A stretch of DNA of 64,000 nucleotides from Burkholderia cepacia ATCC 25416 (GTDB lineage Bacteria; Pseudomonadota; Gammaproteobacteria; Burkholderiales; Burkholderiaceae): the NCBI RefSeq assembly GCF_001411495.1, contig NZ_CP012982.1, positions 2,542,001 to 2,606,000 of the forward strand, written 5' to 3'. Each line of letters begins with the position of its first letter. Position 1 is the first letter of the stretch. Made by a program: the position numbers and the translations under genes. The notes below the pieces were generated by a model that saw only the letters and a list, made by a program, of their open reading frames with translations, was not told the DNA's origin and searched no databases. Positions 63,500-64,000 of this stretch are shown piece after piece.

Positions 63500-64000
63500 T
63501 CAACCGGCCTGCGTAAACCTCCCAGGCGTGATCCCGAACTGGCGTGCGAACGCACGCGTCAGGTGGCTCTGATCGGCAAAGCCGGCTTCGGCCGCGGCAT
63601 CGGCGATCGGCAGGCCGCTGGCGAGCAGCGCGCGTGCCAGCCGCGCACGCGACTGGATCAGGTAGGCGTGCGGTGTGATGCCGAGTTCACGGGCAAACCC
63701 GCGCAGCAGCTGGAAGCGGCTCACGCCGCTCAGGCCGGCCAGCTCGGCGAGCGAAACGGGGGCGGCCGGTGCCGCGTCGAGCCGCTCCCGCGCGATGCGG
63801 ATCGCCGGTGCAACGCCCGCCGTCGGCAGCGTGCGGTTCGCGTGCCGGGCGAGCAGCCCGGCGACGAGCATCACGAGTGCCTCGTCGCGGGCAAGCGGCC
63901 GGGATTCCCCCGCGACGATGCGCGCATGCAGCCGGCCGACGGCGGCCGTGAGCCGCGCGTCGCGCACCGCCGGATGCGCCAGTTCGATGCCGCCGAGGCC
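63500..64000 (-). CDS. AraC-family regulator (5' end beyond the window)
   Basis: 166 residues visible; the frame is open at the window edge. The C-terminal HTH_18 reads ERLDAAPAAPVSLAELAGLSGVSRFQLLRGFARELGITPHAYLIQSRARLARALLASGLPIADAAAEAGFADQSHLTRAFARQFGITPGRF. The visible part before it (RDARLTAAVGRLHARIVAG...) is the linker of an AraC_binding-domain protein. It reads in the same direction as the EamA gene and is the likely regulator of that exporter. Confidence 0.9.
   Translation of the reverse strand, partial: GLGGIELAHPAVRDARLTAAVGRLHARIVAGESRPLARDEALVMLVAGLLARHANRTLPTAGVAPAIRIARERLDAAPAAPVSLAELAGLSGVSRFQLLRGFARELGITPHAYLIQSRARLARALLASGLPIADAAAEAGFADQSHLTRAFARQFGITPGRFTQAG

Overview
The window is about 68-70% G+C with strong third-position G/C bias, and the gene content and protein sequences match a Burkholderia, most likely of the cepacia complex. 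The mix of catabolic, regulatory, exopolysaccharide and iron-uptake functions, with no ribosomal or core replication genes, suits a secondary replicon. No tRNA, rRNA, insertion sequence, prophage, CRISPR array or origin was seen. This placement is inferred from the sequence alone.

Layout. 1-4275: small housekeeping and stress genes (cut-off GNAT, DUF4142 exported protein, HAD phosphatase, GNAT, DUF1653, YcaQ-type glycosylase). 4395-4584: a candidate small RNA with a strong terminator. 4609-8332: a two-gene terpenoid operon (cis-prenyltransferase plus class I terpene synthase) and an MFS exporter. 8608-12312: periplasmic trehalase and OprB porin, convergent. 12849-15354: a long leader with two short ORFs and a divergent Nramp transporter. 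15398-20782: two divergent LuxR-type regulators, an asparagine synthetase and a stand-alone PhoB-type DNA-binding protein. 21502-25331: isoquinoline 1-oxidoreductase-like IorAB with a divergent AraC regulator.

25369-39034 is the most unusual part. A leftward operon encodes a UDP-glucuronate decarboxylase-like SDR, a GalE-like epimerase, UDP-glucose dehydrogenase and a CesA-like glycosyltransferase fused to a GH26-like hydrolase domain, suggesting a uronic-acid- or pentose-containing exopolysaccharide. To its right lie 1.9 kb with little or no coding sequence, five exported Ser/Gly/Ala/Pro-rich proteins and a VpsR-like sigma54 activator. The 1.9 kb region carries two diverged, oppositely oriented copies of one element: a GG-N10-GC sigma54-type promoter, a leader, and a small ORF starting 88-90 bases downstream. 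One copy reads into the polysaccharide operon and the other towards the exported proteins. The simplest reading is a sigma54-controlled biofilm-matrix locus driven by the local activator.

39166-43000: small unknown proteins, a LuxR-type response regulator and a chemoreceptor. 43090-52341: ketopantoate reductase, then an AraC regulator and a sugar or polyol operon (periplasmic binding protein, ABC ATPase, permease, zinc dehydrogenase, FGGY kinase, L-xylulose-reductase-like SDR). 52420-54912: a MocA-like nucleotidyltransferase, a VanX-like dipeptidase and a Phd/VapC module. 55001-58686: a catecholate-type TonB receptor operon with Sel1 and PiuC genes. 58996-59651: a FitAB-type toxin-antitoxin pair. 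59787-61082: an aspartate carbamoyltransferase with an N-terminal helix-turn-helix and a perfect palindrome just upstream. 61316-64000: entericidin lipoprotein, membrane protein, EamA transporter and a cut-off AraC regulator.
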